A DNA stretch of 64,000 nt from Saprospiraceae bacterium (lineage in GTDB: Bacteria > Bacteroidota > Bacteroidia > Chitinophagales > Saprospiraceae): the NCBI GenBank assembly GCA_958295895.1, contig CATQHI010000002.1, positions 372,001 through 436,000 on the forward strand. Reading direction: 5' to 3'. The notes under the pieces were generated by a model. The model saw nothing but the letters and a program-made list of their open reading frames with translations, searched no databases and had not been told where the DNA came from. Positions 25,544 through 34,538 of the stretch are shown here, piece by piece (within the stretch, counting starts at the first letter, position 1; every line of letters starts with the position of its first letter). Both the position numbers and the translations under genes were made by a program.

Positions 25544-26863
25544 TCACACCAGCCGCACCCGCCCAGTCAACAAGCCCTCCATCATCCCCGCCTTCACCCG
25601 CGCCACCTTCGCCCGCCGCGCCCGCACCGCCGCCAGCCCCGCGTCGAGAGCGGAAAGGACTTCGGCGATGGCGCGCTGCTCGGGGAGGGGTGGGAGTGAT
25701 ATATTAAAGTTTTCAAAGGTGGGTAGCCGTAAGGAATCGACGGTTGCTTTCACCGAGTGCTCCAAAGCATGTCGGCCAAAGTGAAGGAGCATGTACCAAT
25801 AAATGTATTTACCATAACAACCCTCGTGAAAACTGTCAATCTTATAAACTCGCTGATGGACCTCAAACTTACCATCGATGTAGTGAAATATTGATCCGAT
25901 ATTGCCTTCACCTGGCACTAAAATTGCTTCGGTATCGTAACTGTAGCTATCAATACGCTCAACATGCTGTGATCGAACATAGAATGGATATATCCCATGA
26001 TTGACCTTGTCTTGGTTGTTCTTCGAACCAGTAGTTATATCAGCTAATTCGCCCAAAGCTATAGTCTTCCATTCCCCATCACCGCCGGAGGCAGCAGCAG
26101 CGCTAAACCCCGCCAACCGCCGCTCCCCCCCCAGCAACTCCTCCAGCACCCCCCGCTTCACCCGCTCCTGCTTGGCGATGAGCGCATCCAGGGCCGCCAG
26201 CAGCGCATCGGTGTCGCCCAGGGCCTTGGCAATGGCACGTTGCTCGGGGAGGGTGGGGGGTAGAGGGAAATAAGTCTTACTTAAATTAGTTTTTGAAAGA
26301 CCATATACAGTTGTTCCAGTCGAATTTCTTATTAATTGATGTTTAACTGCTGCAATAGCAGTTAAGTAGCCGCCATAGCCTTTGGCAATCCTATTTCCTT
26401 CATCTCTAAGTGCAATTGTGTGAAGCCCTCCTACAATCAGATGTTCGTTGGTATTTCTTAGCTCAACGCTAACCCCAATGCCTTCAAAATCTTCTGAAGC
26501 ATCCGAAATGATAACGTCTCCATCCTGCAGACGCGGCAAACGTTTGATCTTCTCAGAACTGATCTTAGGCAATCTGTCCGAAAAAAGATCTAAAAAATGT
26601 GGGTGCCTCTTGGTGTGCAAGTCTCCATAGTGCACATAATGTACATCACCGTGGTCGCTCAAATCTGCACGAGAGTTTGATCCAGTTTGTAAGAACTTAA
26701 AAACTTCGCCAAACGATACCACTTTCCAATCCACTGGTATCACCCCTACCTCGGTCCGCTTATGTCCGGCCAGTATAGCATCATCACTGGTCAGTGGAGT
26801 CTGTACTTTATTCCTAGCCAATTGCGCCAGCAACGACGACGTAGTTCCTAATTTATTTACCAT
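25544..26863 (-). CDS. hsdS: Type I restriction-modification specificity subunit
   Basis: 439 residues with the two-fold layout of HsdS: TRD1 about 35-200, conserved spacer PLPPTLPEQRAIAKALGDTDALLAALD about 200-240, TRD2 about 260-390, then SLPPLPEQRAIAEVLSALDAGLA and a final helix. Each half TRD recognises one half of a bipartite DNA site and docks HsdM. The TRD-coding DNA is clearly poorer in GC than the conserved helices, showing exchange of TRDs. The start overlaps the hsdM stop by seven bases. No second HsdS is present. Confidence 0.9.
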   Translation of the reverse strand: MVNKLGTTSSLLAQLARNKVQTPLTSDDAILAGHKRTEVGVIPVDWKVVSFGEVFKFLQTGSNSRADLSDHGDVHYVHYGDLHTKRHPHFLDLFSDRLPKISSEKIKRLPRLQDGDVIISDASEDFEGIGVSVELRNTNEHLIVGGLHTIALRDEGNRIAKGYGGYLTAIAAVKHQLIRNSTGTTVYGLSKTNLSKTYFPLPPTLPEQRAIAKALGDTDALLAALDALIAKQERVKRGVLEELLGGERRLAGFSAAAASGGDGEWKTIALGELADITTGSKNNQDKVNHGIYPFYVRSQHVERIDSYSYDTEAILVPGEGNIGSIFHYIDGKFEVHQRVYKIDSFHEGCYGKYIYWYMLLHFGRHALEHSVKATVDSLRLPTFENFNISLPPLPEQRAIAEVLSALDAGLAAVRARRAKVARVKAGMMEGLLTGRVRLV

Positions 26864-29319
26864 TCCAATCCCATTTTAGCCAAATGCCCATTCACTTTCT
26901 CCTGCAATTCCGCCACCTCCGCCTCCAATTCCGGTAGCGGACGCGCGTACCGCTCCGTCAACTCCGCCACGCGCCGACTCAGGAAGTGACCCACGGCCGT
27001 GGTCTCGGAATCGATGCGGCGACGCAGGTCTTCCCGCCACTTGTGCCCGATGACCAGCTCGCGGACGGTCCCCTCCTCCAGCGTCTCGTAGAAGGCACAG
27101 GTGGTTTTGCGAATGTCGGCTTCCATCACCTTGGCTGCCTTGCGGTACTTAGCCCTGACATCCTGGTACTGCAGGTAGCGGTCCAGACACCGTAGCTCCT
27201 CCCGGTCGTCGCTGTCCTTGCTGCCCTTCAGTGCTTTGCGGCGGGTGTTGAGGTCGCCCTTGGTGATCTTGCCATTTTCGCCGGTGACCTCGCTGAGCAG
27301 ACCGTCTTCCCCACCTTCTTCTTCCAGTAGCTCGGCTAAGTAGTTTTCCGCGTCCTCAGCCTGGCTCTCCAGGGTAGCCAGCTTCGCTACGTTGTCGCGC
27401 AGGTAGGCGTCGCGCACGATGTCGGTGGGTAGCAGGGCACAGGTGAAATAGCCTTTGCGCACCTTCCGCTTGTCGTCCTTGCCGGTCATTTCGGGTACCA
27501 GTTCGGCGCGCCAGCCGGTGGCGATGATGCTGTAGACGTCGTCCTGCAGGGTTTCCTCCCAGTAGTCCATCAGGTGCTGGTACACGGCGTAGGGGTCCAC
27601 CAGGGGCCGGTGCTTGTAGAGCTGCAGCAGGTCTTCGCTGAGCTGCTCGATGACCTCGGCGGGCTTGCTTTCGGCGTTCAGCTCGGCCAGCCAGTCGGCT
27701 GCTTCCTCCCAGAAGTCGTTAAAGGTCTCCGCCAATTTCTCCCGCAGGTTCAGGAACTCTTCGTGCGTTTCAATCAATACGGGCGGGGTCGCGGGTGCAA
27801 GGTAGTTTGGGCGAAGCGGGGTGAATAGGTCATCCGGCAAACCCGGTAGGTTCCGCCAGTACTTGTCTAACTCCGCTACGTCGCGCTCGGGGATGCCGCC
27901 GCGCAGGTGGCCCTCCAGGTCCTGGCGATCGGCCCGGTTCTGCCCGTCGAGGTAGCGCGGCAGGTTCAGGTTGTGGTCGTTGGCGGCGATCTCGGCCAGG
28001 GGTACGGAGCGACTGTAGCCCTTCACCTCCCGCCGGGCCCGGAAGACGTCTACGATGCGGTGAATGTCCCGCTCGCGCAGGCGATTCTTGGGGCCGTCTT
28101 TGCGGTAGTCGTTGCTTGCATCCACCATAAATACTGCACCCGCGTCCCCGCCCTCTTGTCCCTTATGCAGCACGATAATACAGGCCGGGATGCCCGTACC
28201 GTAGAACAGGTTCGCCGGAAGCCCGATGATGCCCTGAATGAGCCCCGCCTCCAGGAGTTGGCGCCGGATGGTGGCCTCGGCGTTGCCGCGAAAGAGTACG
28301 CCGTGGGGAAGGATGATGGCGGCTGTGCCCCCGGTGCGGAGACTGGCCACGACGTGCAGTAGGAAGGCGTAGTCACCGTTGCGGGCCGGGGGGATGCCGA
28401 AGCGCTCGAAGCGGCGGTAGGTATCGTTCTCGGGGGTGAGGCCGTTCTGCCAGGCCTTATCGCTGAAGGGTGGGTTAGCGACCACGAAATCGAAGCGCTT
28501 GAGGGTATCCCGGTCGTTGTGGTGGGCGACGAACCGGGGGTCGGAGAGCGTATTGCCCTGCTTGATCTCGGCCTCGGGATGGCCGTGGAGCCACATATTC
28601 ATGACGGCCAGTCCGCGGGTACTGATGTCGCGCTCCTGGCCGTAGATGGTGAGTCCGTGGGGGGCGGCGTCGGCTACCTTCAGCAGCAAAGACCCGGAGC
28701 CACAAGTTGGATCGTATACTGTGTAACTGGGCCGGTCAGCGCGCTCTACGCCCAGTACGGCGGCCATGATGCGGCTGACCTCGGCGGGGGTGTAAAACTG
28801 GCCCTTACTCTTACCACTCTGGGTGGCAAAGTGGCGCATCAGGTATTCGTAGGCATCCCCGAGTAGGTCATCGCCGGCCGCGCGGTTGCCGGCAAAGTCG
28901 AGGGCGTCGGACTGGAAGATGCCGATAAGCTTACTGAGGCGCTCGACCATCTCCTTGCCGGTGCCGAGCTTTTCGACGTCGTTGAAGTTGGCCGTGGTAA
29001 TACTACCCGCCAGGTTGTTGTGGGTGGCGAAGCGGGCAACGATCTTATTGAGCTGGTCGCCAATGCCGGGCTTATTCTTCCAGTAGACCATGTCGTGAAA
29101 GCTGCCGCCGTAGCCAATCGTTGCTCCGGACTCATCTTCCGGGGGCTGCTGCGGGGGGAATTCGATGAGGCTATCGGCCCGCCCGGCGCGGTCCGTCACG
29201 TACTTCATGAACAGCAGGGTGAGTACGTAGTCCTTGTACTGGCTGGCGTCCATGCCTCCGCGCAGTACATCGGCGGCGGACCAGATGGAGGCGTAGAGGT
29301 CTGATTTGCGTAGGGGCAT
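26857..29319 (-). CDS. hsdM: Type I restriction-modification methyltransferase subunit
   Basis: 820 residues from the ATG at 29319 (MPLRKSDLYASIWSAADVLRG); the ATG at 29355 adds twelve poor residues. HsdM N-terminal helical domain, SAM-binding motif TVYDPTCGSGSLLL, FYTPAEVSRIM just before it, and the catalytic NPPF in FVVANPPFSDKAW for N6-adenine methylation. About 300 residues longer than short HsdM proteins: the C-terminal extension (LPDDLFTPLRP onward) ends in coiled-coil helices (ARPLPELEAEVAELQEKVNGH). No hsdR adjoins on either side, so this is a methyltransferase/specificity pair without its restriction subunit in view. Confidence 0.9.
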   Translation of the reverse strand: MPLRKSDLYASIWSAADVLRGGMDASQYKDYVLTLLFMKYVTDRAGRADSLIEFPPQQPPEDESGATIGYGGSFHDMVYWKNKPGIGDQLNKIVARFATHNNLAGSITTANFNDVEKLGTGKEMVERLSKLIGIFQSDALDFAGNRAAGDDLLGDAYEYLMRHFATQSGKSKGQFYTPAEVSRIMAAVLGVERADRPSYTVYDPTCGSGSLLLKVADAAPHGLTIYGQERDISTRGLAVMNMWLHGHPEAEIKQGNTLSDPRFVAHHNDRDTLKRFDFVVANPPFSDKAWQNGLTPENDTYRRFERFGIPPARNGDYAFLLHVVASLRTGGTAAIILPHGVLFRGNAEATIRRQLLEAGLIQGIIGLPANLFYGTGIPACIIVLHKGQEGGDAGAVFMVDASNDYRKDGPKNRLRERDIHRIVDVFRARREVKGYSRSVPLAEIAANDHNLNLPRYLDGQNRADRQDLEGHLRGGIPERDVAELDKYWRNLPGLPDDLFTPLRPNYLAPATPPVLIETHEEFLNLREKLAETFNDFWEEAADWLAELNAESKPAEVIEQLSEDLLQLYKHRPLVDPYAVYQHLMDYWEETLQDDVYSIIATGWRAELVPEMTGKDDKRKVRKGYFTCALLPTDIVRDAYLRDNVAKLATLESQAEDAENYLAELLEEEGGEDGLLSEVTGENGKITKGDLNTRRKALKGSKDSDDREELRCLDRYLQYQDVRAKYRKAAKVMEADIRKTTCAFYETLEEGTVRELVIGHKWREDLRRRIDSETTAVGHFLSRRVAELTERYARPLPELEAEVAELQEKVNGHLAKMGLEW
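27782..27800 (-). repeat. GC-rich dispersed repeat, copy 5
   Basis: GGCGGGGTCGCGGGTGCAA inside hsdM, encoding LAPATPP in the linker before the C-terminal extension. Confidence 0.5.
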
Positions 29320-29359
29320 GGGGGCAAGATAGTTAGCTTGCCCCCACCACGCCATACCA

Positions 29360-31453
29360 TCATTCCTTCACCACCCGGTACCGATGCAGCACCTCCCCCC
29401 CCGCCGCAAGACTAAGCGTATACATACCGGCGGGAAGGTGACTTACGTCCAGCCCGGTGGTCCCCCCGGGGTGCGGCTGCTGAAGGAGTAGCCGCCCCGT
29501 CGCATCGTGTAGCGCAAGCTGGTACGGCCGTTCGCCAGTTACGGTGAGGCGATCAGAGACCGGATTGGGGTAGACCGCCACTGTGGATGCATCTGCCGAA
29601 GCCGTTGCTAACTGAACTTGAGCCGAAGCGGGGAGCTTTGTGGTCGCAGTACTGCCTGCCGCCACGAACCGCCACTGCTGATTAGCGCCCCCCCCGTAGC
29701 TCCACTGCTGCACGTTGGCGCCATCTGCAGTAGACACCCCTCGCACGTCGAGCACCTTACCGGAGTACTTGTTGGTCAGTTTGTAGTAGCCTCCGGCCAC
29801 GACCTCGATCTTCCACAGTCGGTTGTCGTCCGTGTTGTTGCCGTACTGGAACACATTCGTACCACTAGCGGTGGGGTCCTGTTTGCCGCCGTTGGTCGTA
29901 GGGTTCAGGTCTACGGCTAGCATCCGGTTCGAGTAGGTGCTGGTGAGGGTGTAGTAGCCACCCTGGCCTACCGCCTCGATGTTCCATAGCCGGTTGGCGT
30001 AGGTGTCGCTGCCGTACTGGAAAACGTTGGTGCCATCGGCGGTAGGGTTGGCGAAACCGCCGTTGGTGGCGGAGTTGAGGTCTACGGCGAGCGCCTTACC
30101 GGAGTGCCTAGCCAGCAGCTGGTAGGTACCCGTAAAGGTTTCCGCGGGGGAGGCATCGATCTCTACGAGCATCAGATGGTCCGGCAGACTCAGGGTAAGG
30201 GCCGCGGGACTGCTCCGGGTCGCTACCGCCTTGAGCGGTGCGGAATAGTTGCTAGTATTGTAGGGCAGATAAACCCGCGTCTGCAGCACCGGCTGATCAA
30301 ACGTAAGCGTGACGGCGGCAGTGGGGTTATTAATGTCCCGCTGCGCCTCACGGTCCCAGACAGATATCTCCCGCCACAGGGCGAGGTAAAATTTGCCGTC
30401 CGCCTTTTGAAACAATAACTGCTTGACGCCCTCCGTCTGCCCACCGAGCGTATACTTGAGCGATCCTGTGGCGGCCCCTGTTTCGGCTGACCCATCAGTC
30501 AGCAAACTCAGCATGTTCTTGACGGCGTAATACGCCGGCTTGGGCGTGAGGTCGTTGCGCACCAGCCCGAAATTCTCCTCGCGTAGGGTATTAGTAGGAT
30601 CGGGTTGCTTATTGAGCAGCTCGTAGGTAAAGGTCTTAACTACCCCCTTGGAGAAGTAATCCATGAACAGCCGGGGCAGGTACTTGGCCTCCCCTTCCTC
30701 ACTGATGGGGTAGTGGGACTCAGGGCCCTGGGCCACTGCCGTGTGGTAGCCCGTCTCGGTGGCGTAGAGCGAAATCGGCCCATTGACCTCTGGTACCCTG
30801 ACCAGATAATCGTCGATCTTCCTGCCCGGCTCAACAGCTCCCGGATAGGCGTGTACGTTATAGTAATCACACACGCCGGAAAAGTCTCCCATCTCACCCA
30901 CTGATACTCGCCGCGAGAAGGTCACCGATGGGCCAAGTACGGGTAGTCGCCGCACGACGGCCGCTGGATGATTTTTTATCGCCCGGTAGAGTCGCTGCTG
31001 AAAACTATACAGCGTCTTCACCCAGTCCGTATCGGCGGCGGGATGGTTGTTGTCGTATTCGTTGGGCCCTTCAAGAGCAGCATACATCTGGGGGTAGGCG
31101 GCGGCCCGCGTTACCATCTCGTCGATGCGCTCCGGGACGAGGAAGCGCTGGCTGCGCGGGTTGAACACGGCCACGTTTTTGATGCCATGCTCCTCGAACA
31201 GTTCCCGGCACAGCGCCTGACCCCCACCACTATTGACGCCGGCCCGGTCCCGGATATAGCGCACCCCCAGCTCCGCCAGCAACTCCTTCACGCGCGGAAA
31301 CTGCTCAACGTACACGGTATTCGTATAGTCGAAGTGGGTACATACGCCTACCGATTCGACGAAATCGGAGGCACTACGCGCCTGCTGGGCACGTAAGGGG
31401 AAGGCCACGAGTAGGTAACTCGCGCTCAGGAAAAACAGTAGGGTATATCTCAT
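29360..31453 (-). CDS. Secreted glycoside hydrolase with ricin-lectin domain, T9SS substrate
   Basis: 697 residues. Signal peptide MRYTLLFFLSASYLLVAFPLRAQ. A TIM-barrel of the clan GH-A type spans about 30-440, with the acid/base in ALEGPNEYDNN (N131-E132) and the nucleophile in YATETGYH (E233), plus HFDYTN and YYNVHAYPGA lines typical of GH5/GH39-like enzymes. Residues about 445-590 hold three units of a ricin-type trefoil (NRLWNIEAVGQGGYYTLT, NRLWKIEVV, NQQWRFVA), and about 625-697 a T9SS type A tail (VAVYPNPVSDRLTV). Secreted polysaccharide degradation is likely; substrate unknown. Confidence 0.82.
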   Translation of the reverse strand: MRYTLLFFLSASYLLVAFPLRAQQARSASDFVESVGVCTHFDYTNTVYVEQFPRVKELLAELGVRYIRDRAGVNSGGGQALCRELFEEHGIKNVAVFNPRSQRFLVPERIDEMVTRAAAYPQMYAALEGPNEYDNNHPAADTDWVKTLYSFQQRLYRAIKNHPAAVVRRLPVLGPSVTFSRRVSVGEMGDFSGVCDYYNVHAYPGAVEPGRKIDDYLVRVPEVNGPISLYATETGYHTAVAQGPESHYPISEEGEAKYLPRLFMDYFSKGVVKTFTYELLNKQPDPTNTLREENFGLVRNDLTPKPAYYAVKNMLSLLTDGSAETGAATGSLKYTLGGQTEGVKQLLFQKADGKFYLALWREISVWDREAQRDINNPTAAVTLTFDQPVLQTRVYLPYNTSNYSAPLKAVATRSSPAALTLSLPDHLMLVEIDASPAETFTGTYQLLARHSGKALAVDLNSATNGGFANPTADGTNVFQYGSDTYANRLWNIEAVGQGGYYTLTSTYSNRMLAVDLNPTTNGGKQDPTASGTNVFQYGNNTDDNRLWKIEVVAGGYYKLTNKYSGKVLDVRGVSTADGANVQQWSYGGGANQQWRFVAAGSTATTKLPASAQVQLATASADASTVAVYPNPVSDRLTVTGERPYQLALHDATGRLLLQQPHPGGTTGLDVSHLPAGMYTLSLAAGGEVLHRYRVVKE

Positions 31454-31572
31454 GTGGTTGTATCAAGTAGAAAACCTGCTTTACAACCGGGCCTCAGTCG
31501 CTAACCTCACAAACATAGTCAAACAGATTGCATATCCAAGTAATTGGGGATAAAATACATTTTTTCGGATGT

Positions 31573-31591
31573 GGCGGGGTCGCAGGTGCAA
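31573..31591 (-). repeat. GC-rich dispersed repeat, copy 6
   Basis: GGCGGGGTCGCAGGTGCAA in the 259-bp gap between the divergent glycosidase and nucleotidyltransferase genes; nothing else was seen in that gap. Confidence 0.7.
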
Positions 31592-31712
31592 TGTACCTCG
31601 TATAACCTACCGGTGAGAATCGATGCATTCGAGCGAGCGAGTATTGCCCCAGGCGCACCGACCACAAGCACTCAAGAGCAACTTTCCACCGTATCATCGC
31701 TGTTCCCACCCC

Positions 31713-32486
31713 ATGCCCCCGCCCCCCTTCATCGCACCCGCGCTCGCGCAAACCGCCGCCCGCTACGACGTAGAGATTCTCTTCACCATCGAAAGCGGCA
31801 GCCGCGCCTGGGGCCTAGCCAGCACCGACAGCGACTACGACGTCCGCTTCGTATACCGCCACCCCCGGGACTGGTACCTGAGTCTACACCCGGGCCGCGA
31901 CATGATTGGCCCCCACATCGAGCGCGACGGCGAGCTCGACCTGGCCGGCTGGGACGTACGCAAGTTCCTGCATCACCTATCGAACAGTAACCCCAGTGTG
32001 CTGGAGTGGCTAGCCTCGCCGATCGTGTACCATGCCACGGGAACGTTTTTGGAGGACTGCCGCCGAGTCGCCGATACCTACTTCCGCCCCCGCAAGGCCA
32101 TCGCCCACTACCTCGGCATCGCCCACGGCGCGCGGCAGGCCGGCCTCGATACCGACGACCGCTGGAACCTGAAGAAGTTCTGCTACTGGATGCGGCCGAT
32201 CCTGGCGGCTACCTACGTCGTACGGCATGGCCGGCGGCCACCGATCACGATGGACGGTCTGCTGCCCCTGATCGACGACCGCGAGCTGACGGCACTCATC
32301 CACGAGCTGATGGAACTTAAGCATACCGTACGCGAAGACTACCGCACCCGCGTCGACCCCCGCCTGATGACCCACTTCACGGAGCTGAAGATGCACGCCA
32401 CCACCGCCTGTAATGGAATGGATAAGGACGTAAACCAATCTGGCGAGGCCGACGCCTTCTTCCGCCAAACCATCGGCTACCCGTGA
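31713..32486 (+). CDS. RlaP/COG3541-type nucleotidyltransferase, first of two
   Basis: 257 residues from the ATG at 31713, chosen because upstream sequence has no domain. The polymerase-beta-like motif GSRAWGLASTDSDYDVRF supplies the GS and the two metal-binding aspartates. Then WDVRKFLHHLSNSNPSVLEWL and AHGARQAGLDTDDRWNLKK, typical of the family of the RNA-repair nucleotidyltransferase RlaP. Members add nucleotides to RNA ends or act in phage-related RNA repair. The stop overlaps the next start (GTGA), so the two are translationally coupled. Confidence 0.82.
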   Translation: MPPPPFIAPALAQTAARYDVEILFTIESGSRAWGLASTDSDYDVRFVYRHPRDWYLSLHPGRDMIGPHIERDGELDLAGWDVRKFLHHLSNSNPSVLEWLASPIVYHATGTFLEDCRRVADTYFRPRKAIAHYLGIAHGARQAGLDTDDRWNLKKFCYWMRPILAATYVVRHGRRPPITMDGLLPLIDDRELTALIHELMELKHTVREDYRTRVDPRLMTHFTELKMHATTACNGMDKDVNQSGEADAFFRQTIGYP

Positions 32487-33544
32487 CCGTCGACGACCTG
32501 CGCCCCGGTCGGCACCTGCTGCTAGAATGCCGTAGCGGTAGCCACGCTTACGGGCTGGCCACCCCCGATTCCGACGAGGACTTCCGCGGGGTGTTCCTGC
32601 TGCCCTACGATCGGCTGCTCGGCCTAGATTACACTGCCCAGTTCGCCGATGCCACCAACGACCGCAGCTACTACGAGATCGGCCGCTTCGTGGAGCTGCT
32701 AGCGAAGGCCAACCCCACCGCCCTAGAGCTACTCGCCACCACGGGAGAAGACGTCCTGTACCGTCACCCCATCATGGACCAGCTCCGCGTAGCAGACTGG
32801 CTCACCAAGGCCTGCCGCGACACCTTCGCCGGCTACGCCATCACCCAGATCCGCAAGGCCCGCGGCCTCAACAAAAGGGTGCACAACCCCATGCCGGAGC
32901 AGCGTGCCGGTGTTGCGGACTTCTGCTACGTGATCGAGCACGGTCGTAGCCAGCCTCTCACCGACTGGAACCACCAAACCGGTATTCCCGCCACCGCGCT
33001 GGCTCTCGCTAAAGTCGACCATGCCCGCGACCTCTACGCTGTGTACCACGACAGCGCAGGGGCGGGATGGGCCCAGGGCGTCTCCCGCCCCCATTCCAAT
33101 CAGGTCGTACTTTCCGACGTGCCGAAGGGTCAGCCCATCGTGGCTTACCTTAGTTTCAACAAGGACGGCTACTCCACCTACTGCCGCGACCACCGCGCCT
33201 ACTGGGACTGGGTCGAACGCCGCAACGACGCCCGCTACCTCGGCACCCTCGCCCACGGGCAGGGTTACGACGCTAAGAACATGATGCACACGCTGCGGCT
33301 ACTGGAAATGGCTAACGGGATATTCACCGAGGGCCGGCTGAACGTGCGGCGGCCGAACCGGGAGCTCCTCCTCGCCGTCAAAGCAGGGCGGTATACGCTT
33401 GATGAAGTGCTGGAGCTGGCGGAAGAGCGGCTGGCGGCGCTGGATGCTGCGGTGGCGAAGAGTGAGTTGCCGGAGAAGCTGCCGGTGGGATTTGCGGAGG
33501 GGAAGTTGGTAGCGATGCGGCAGGAGCTGTATAGTATCGGATAG
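32483..33544 (+). CDS. RlaP/COG3541-type nucleotidyltransferase, second of two
   Basis: 353 residues, GTG start at 32483 overlapping the previous stop by four bases. Same fold: GSHAYGLATPDSDEDFRGVF, then YYEIGRFVELLAKANPTALELL and ITQIRKARGLNKRVHNPMPE. The C-terminal part GQGYDAKNMMHTLRLLEMANGIF matches the longer COG3541 members. It is 96 residues longer than its neighbour and only distantly similar, so this is an old pair rather than a recent duplication. A ligase or kinase-phosphatase of an RNA repair operon is not seen next to them. Confidence 0.85.
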   Translation: MTVDDLRPGRHLLLECRSGSHAYGLATPDSDEDFRGVFLLPYDRLLGLDYTAQFADATNDRSYYEIGRFVELLAKANPTALELLATTGEDVLYRHPIMDQLRVADWLTKACRDTFAGYAITQIRKARGLNKRVHNPMPEQRAGVADFCYVIEHGRSQPLTDWNHQTGIPATALALAKVDHARDLYAVYHDSAGAGWAQGVSRPHSNQVVLSDVPKGQPIVAYLSFNKDGYSTYCRDHRAYWDWVERRNDARYLGTLAHGQGYDAKNMMHTLRLLEMANGIFTEGRLNVRRPNRELLLAVKAGRYTLDEVLELAEERLAALDAAVAKSELPEKLPVGFAEGKLVAMRQELYSIG

Positions 33545-33547
33545 CAC

Positions 33548-33594
33548 CTCCGTGTTCCTCAGTGTATCACCTCTCTGTCCTCCGTGTTGAGCCC
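33548..33594 (-). repeat. 45-bp dispersed repeat, copy C
   Basis: Contains TTCCTCAGTG and TCCGTGTTGAGCCC; same orientation as the copy at 5212, placed right after the nucleotidyltransferase stop. Confidence 0.75.
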
Positions 33595-33603
33595 TATCCC
33601 AGC

Positions 33604-33644
33604 GCTGCCAGAGGCAGCATTTTTCTGCCGCTGCCGGAGGCAGC
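33604..33644 (+). repeat. Two tight-loop hairpins before the SDR stop
   Basis: GCTGCC-AGA-GGCAGC (33604-33618) and GCTGCC-GGA-GGCAGC (33630-33644) followed by ATTGTACTA, which contains the end of the SDR gene on the other strand. Sits between convergent genes. Confidence 0.75.
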
Positions 33645-33650
33645 ATTGTA

Positions 33651-34463
33651 CTACAAGAACTGCTCGGGTTTAAACCACCGCGCCAGCACCCGCTCATAAC
33701 TCCCCGGCATCAACCGCGTGATCTTATCGATCCAGTACGCATCCCGCCCGATCAGTAGCCGTGGCTTCTCCCGCTCGATGGCCCGAATGATCTTTCCGGC
33801 CGCCGCCCCCGCCGTGGTCTTCGCCTGTTTCTCGAAGTTGCGCAGGAAGCGATCGCGGGCCGGCCCCTCCTCCATCTCCACGTTGCGGTGGATATTGGTG
33901 GCGATGCCGCCCGGGTGTACGCAGCTGATGTGCATGAGCTTACCTAGCTCCACCCGTAGCGTCTCGGTGTACCCCCGCACACCGAACTTACTCACGTTGT
34001 ACGGTCCCGAGCCCGGAAAGGCGAAGAGCCCGAAGACGCTGCTGATGTTGACTAGACTAGCCTCCGGCTGCTCGCGTAAGTAGGGCAGAAAGTACTGCGA
34101 GCCGTAGATGACACCCCAGAGATTCACCCGCAGCGTCTTCTCGTAGTCTTCGATGGCAAGCTTGGTCACTGACTGTTGCCGTACGCTCATGCCGGCGTTG
34201 TTGATCACTACGTCCACGCGCTTGAGCTTGGATTTGGCTTCCTCGGCGAAGGCCTGCATGGCTTCCTTATCGCCTACGTCGAATACCTTGCGCAGTCCCT
34301 TGCTGCGCTCCGGTAGCTCGGCCCAGGTCTCCTCCAGTCCTTCTTCCTTCCAGTCATTGAGTACCAGTACCGCCCCGCGGGCCGCCAGTTGCCAGGCCAG
34401 TTCGCGACCGATGCCGGAGCCGGCGCCGGTGATGACTACTACCCGTTGCTTGAAATCTTGCAT
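33651..34463 (-). CDS. SDR-family oxidoreductase
   Basis: 270 residues, classical short-chain dehydrogenase: cofactor motif TGAGSGIG (residues about 12-19), NNAGMS near residue 92, and the YxxxK catalytic pair in GPYNVSKFGVRGYTETL preceded by the serine in LVNISSVFG. The acidic residue after beta-2 (LNDWKEE) favours NAD(H), but this is not certain. C-terminal residues after about 225 (KITRLMPGSYERVLARWF) are extra and may bind a membrane. Substrate unknown. Convergent with the nucleotidyltransferase pair. Confidence 0.88.
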   Translation of the reverse strand: MQDFKQRVVVITGAGSGIGRELAWQLAARGAVLVLNDWKEEGLEETWAELPERSKGLRKVFDVGDKEAMQAFAEEAKSKLKRVDVVINNAGMSVRQQSVTKLAIEDYEKTLRVNLWGVIYGSQYFLPYLREQPEASLVNISSVFGLFAFPGSGPYNVSKFGVRGYTETLRVELGKLMHISCVHPGGIATNIHRNVEMEEGPARDRFLRNFEKQAKTTAGAAAGKIIRAIEREKPRLLIGRDAYWIDKITRLMPGSYERVLARWFKPEQFL

Positions 34464-34538
34464 GGTGTAATGTACTGGTCGTCGGCCGAATCCTTTCTGG
34501 CCTGCCTTCAGCGGACCAGAAAGTTCGTCCGCCGACCA

